In this document: positions 34,519 through 35,792 of the stretch, piece after piece
Position numbering within the stretch: position 1 is the first letter of the stretch
Layout of the letters: each line of letters opens with the position of its first letter
Virus record (IMG/VR): IMGVR_UViG_3300035661_000186
Span: 1-35,792 of that record
Direction: 5' to 3' (one strand)
From: a virus
DNA length: 35,792 bases
Position numbers and translations under genes: made by a program
Notes under the pieces: model-generated
Database searches by the model: none
What the model saw: only the letters and a program-made list of their open reading frames with translations
What the model was told of the DNA's origin: nothing

Positions 34519-34821
34519 ATGAAAGTAAAAATTGAATACCATGATAATGAGTCTTTCCTAATAGAAGAAGTAATAAAAAACGCAAAAAATAACTATGGTA
34601 ATTCAGTTAAGGTGGAAGTTGGTCCTGAATCCTCGTCTCCTTTGGACTATATATACTTTGGAATACAAAGGTATATAACTGGTAAACATCTATCCTTAAT
34701 ATATGATAGTGGTTCTACTTATCAAACAGATCTTGGAGTTCTAAGAGCAGATACTTTATATAAACTTGGAGAAATCCTAGATGAAGTATTAATGGATACA
34801 GAAGAAAAAGCATCAATATGA
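34519..34821 (+). CDS. Hypothetical protein, 100 residues
   Basis: The product begins MKVKIEYHDNESFLIEEVIK and looks alpha/beta. There is no recognised domain. It has no clear promoter and may depend on readthrough past the terminator. The stop overlaps the next start (ATGA). Confidence 0.68.
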   Translation: MKVKIEYHDNESFLIEEVIKNAKNNYGNSVKVEVGPESSSPLDYIYFGIQRYITGKHLSLIYDSGSTYQTDLGVLRADTLYKLGEILDEVLMDTEEKASI

Positions 34822-34910
34822 CTATTGATAATTATAAATTAGCCTTTAGTAATGGTTATTTTTATGTAGTATGTAGTTCTAATATAGAGAAGTACATAAA
34901 AAGGATCTAA
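34818..34910 (+). CDS. Small hypothetical peptide, 30 residues
   Basis: ATG 34818 overlaps the preceding stop. The peptide begins MTIDNYKLAFSNGYFYVVCS and is aromatic. Its end contains AAGGA, which could serve the four-codon minigene that follows. Confidence 0.55.
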   Translation: MTIDNYKLAFSNGYFYVVCSSNIEKYIKRI

Positions 34911-34912
34911 AA

Positions 34913-34927
34913 ATGGAAAGTGTATAA
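34913..34927 (+). CDS. Four-codon minigene upstream of the helicase
   Basis: ATG GAA AGT GTA TAA (Met-Glu-Ser-Val) follows AAGGA. It lies in the same frame as the helicase and its stop overlaps the helicase ribosome-binding site, so it may be a translated leader or the residue of an earlier start. Confidence 0.35.
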   Translation: MESV

Positions 34928-34939
34928 AGGAGAAGTACC

Positions 34940-35792
34940 ATAGATATTTCAGCGGTAGTTCTTAATAAGCTATTGACTGAGGGCAGCCTAGATTTATGGG
35001 CAAAATTAAAGATATCCTTCTTAGATTCTGCATACTCCTCAGTATATAGTGCAATATCAAGACACTATAATAAATATAATAGTCTTCCAACATTTGAAGA
35101 TTTAGAAATTTCTTTAAGAGAGGGTGCAACCTCCAAAGTAGTTGCTGCTCTTAAATTAGTACAAGTTGACGAAATAAGCGCGGAAGTCGCGCTAGATGCG
35201 TTAATAGATCAGTATACGCAAGACGAAACCATTAGGTTACTAGATAGGTTTGTAGATAAACTACCACTATTTGACACAATAGAAATTAAAGATAATCTAG
35301 CACACATAGTGCAAACCATTGATGAAAAGACCCTTACTACTGAGGGTGTATATTCAATGAATAATATGCTATTATTTGAACATGAAGATGAAGTAGCACG
35401 TAATAGAGTATTCTTAGGTCTTAACAATACCTTTGATGCAGATATCGGTGTTCTTAGACAGGATCTGATCTTAATTGGTGGAAAGCGCGGATCTGGTAAA
35501 TCTATTACAGCGGCTAACGTGGTGGTAAATCAATATGAGATGGGTAATTCATCAGTGTATTTCACTATTGAGATGACTAGCGCAGAAACTCTGAAACGTA
35601 TTATGAGTATTCATGCAGACATTAATCATCAGAACCTGAAACATAATAAACTGACTCCAGATGAGACCCTCAAGCTAGTAAAAGCACGAGCTAATATGTT
35701 TCAGGACGCATCTGATCTAGTTAAAGAGTTTATAGAAACTGGTGATAGGTTTAAGTTTGAAAGTCGTCTAGTAAAAGAAAAAGAACTAAAAG
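34940..35792 (+). CDS. DnaB-type replicative helicase (partial, AUA start)
   Basis: The frame runs open to the window edge (284 codons). The N-terminal domain (about 1-140) is helical. The RecA-like domain follows with the Walker A motif GGKRGSGKS (180-188) and YFTIEMTSAETLKRIMS, which matches the DnaB pattern after Walker A. It should unwind DNA at the phage fork. No ATG, GTG or TTG occurs in frame between the stop at 34925 and ATA 34940, while AAAGGAG stands at the ideal distance before that ATA. The next candidates, ATT 34946 and TTG 34973, are too far from it. Confidence 0.85.
   Translation, partial: MDISAVVLNKLLTEGSLDLWAKLKISFLDSAYSSVYSAISRHYNKYNSLPTFEDLEISLREGATSKVVAALKLVQVDEISAEVALDALIDQYTQDETIRLLDRFVDKLPLFDTIEIKDNLAHIVQTIDEKTLTTEGVYSMNNMLLFEHEDEVARNRVFLGLNNTFDADIGVLRQDLILIGGKRGSGKSITAANVVVNQYEMGNSSVYFTIEMTSAETLKRIMSIHADINHQNLKHNKLTPDETLKLVKARANMFQDASDLVKEFIETGDRFKFESRLVKEKELK

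Noticed and set aside
1-35792. CRISPR arrays, insertion sequences, integrase or attachment sites
   Set aside because: No regularly spaced long repeats, no transposase or integrase frame and no terminal inverted repeats with target duplications were seen. The many tRNAs are not associated with an att-like duplication.

Overview
This is a 35.8 kb, AT-rich, densely packed piece of a virulent tailed-phage genome. Almost everything reads on the + strand; the exceptions lie in the first 2.2 kb. Several features recall T5-like phages (Demerecviridae) of Gammaproteobacteria: an NAD-dependent DNA ligase split into two genes, a DNA-binding protein of the T5 D5 type just upstream of a replicative helicase, a class Ia ribonucleotide reductase, two metallophosphoesterases scattered among tRNA genes, and many small genes overlapping by 1-4 bases. 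That placement is inference from memory of T5. There is no integrase, no capsid or tail gene, no CRISPR array and no rRNA. At least 23 near-identical host sigma70 promoters (TTGACT, always 17 bases, TATAAT, usually with GCG before the -10 box) punctuate the region, so the genes appear to be read by host RNA polymerase.

Layout. 1-2200: a partial D5-like gene end, a bidirectional terminator, three minus-strand genes and a repeat-rich gap. 2300-6280: small genes, a ClpP-like protease, three tandem paralogues with Gly-spaced repeats, the first tRNA and a lipoprotein. 6280-18960: an RNA-rich region with 24 of the window's 25 tRNA genes, a Ro60 (TROVE) gene with a Y RNA-like gene behind it, a circularly permuted tmRNA gene, and many folded non-coding segments, interleaved with small proteins. 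19000-21640: less AT-rich accessory genes (zinc ribbon, DUF551, methyltransferase-like) and a multi-hairpin segment. 21680-26110: a duplicated QueD/PTPS-fold protein, nrdA and nrdB. 26120-34450: small DNA-binding proteins, a transglycosylase, a PC4-like protein, ligA, a periplasmic HNH nuclease, a phosphatase, a DUF458 protein, a Lar-like protein, ligB and the D5-like protein. 34500-end: small genes and the start of a DnaB-type helicase that seems to begin with AUA.

How it fits together. The 25 tRNAs cover all 20 amino acids, and a tmRNA for ribosome rescue (tag A+ANDEVYALAA) and a Ro60-Y RNA pair for RNA surveillance are added. This looks like a phage-encoded RNA and translation maintenance package. 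The most unusual point is architectural: the tmRNA and the Y RNA's tRNA-like domain are both built with the 3' (T-arm) half before the 5' (D-arm) half, and at least five other non-coding segments between tRNA genes are bounded by 16-24 bp stems. A promoter-to-terminator segment of about 750 bases (9636-10388) contains many hairpins and no convincing gene and may be a very large ornate RNA. All RNA folds here were found by eye; no covariance search was run.
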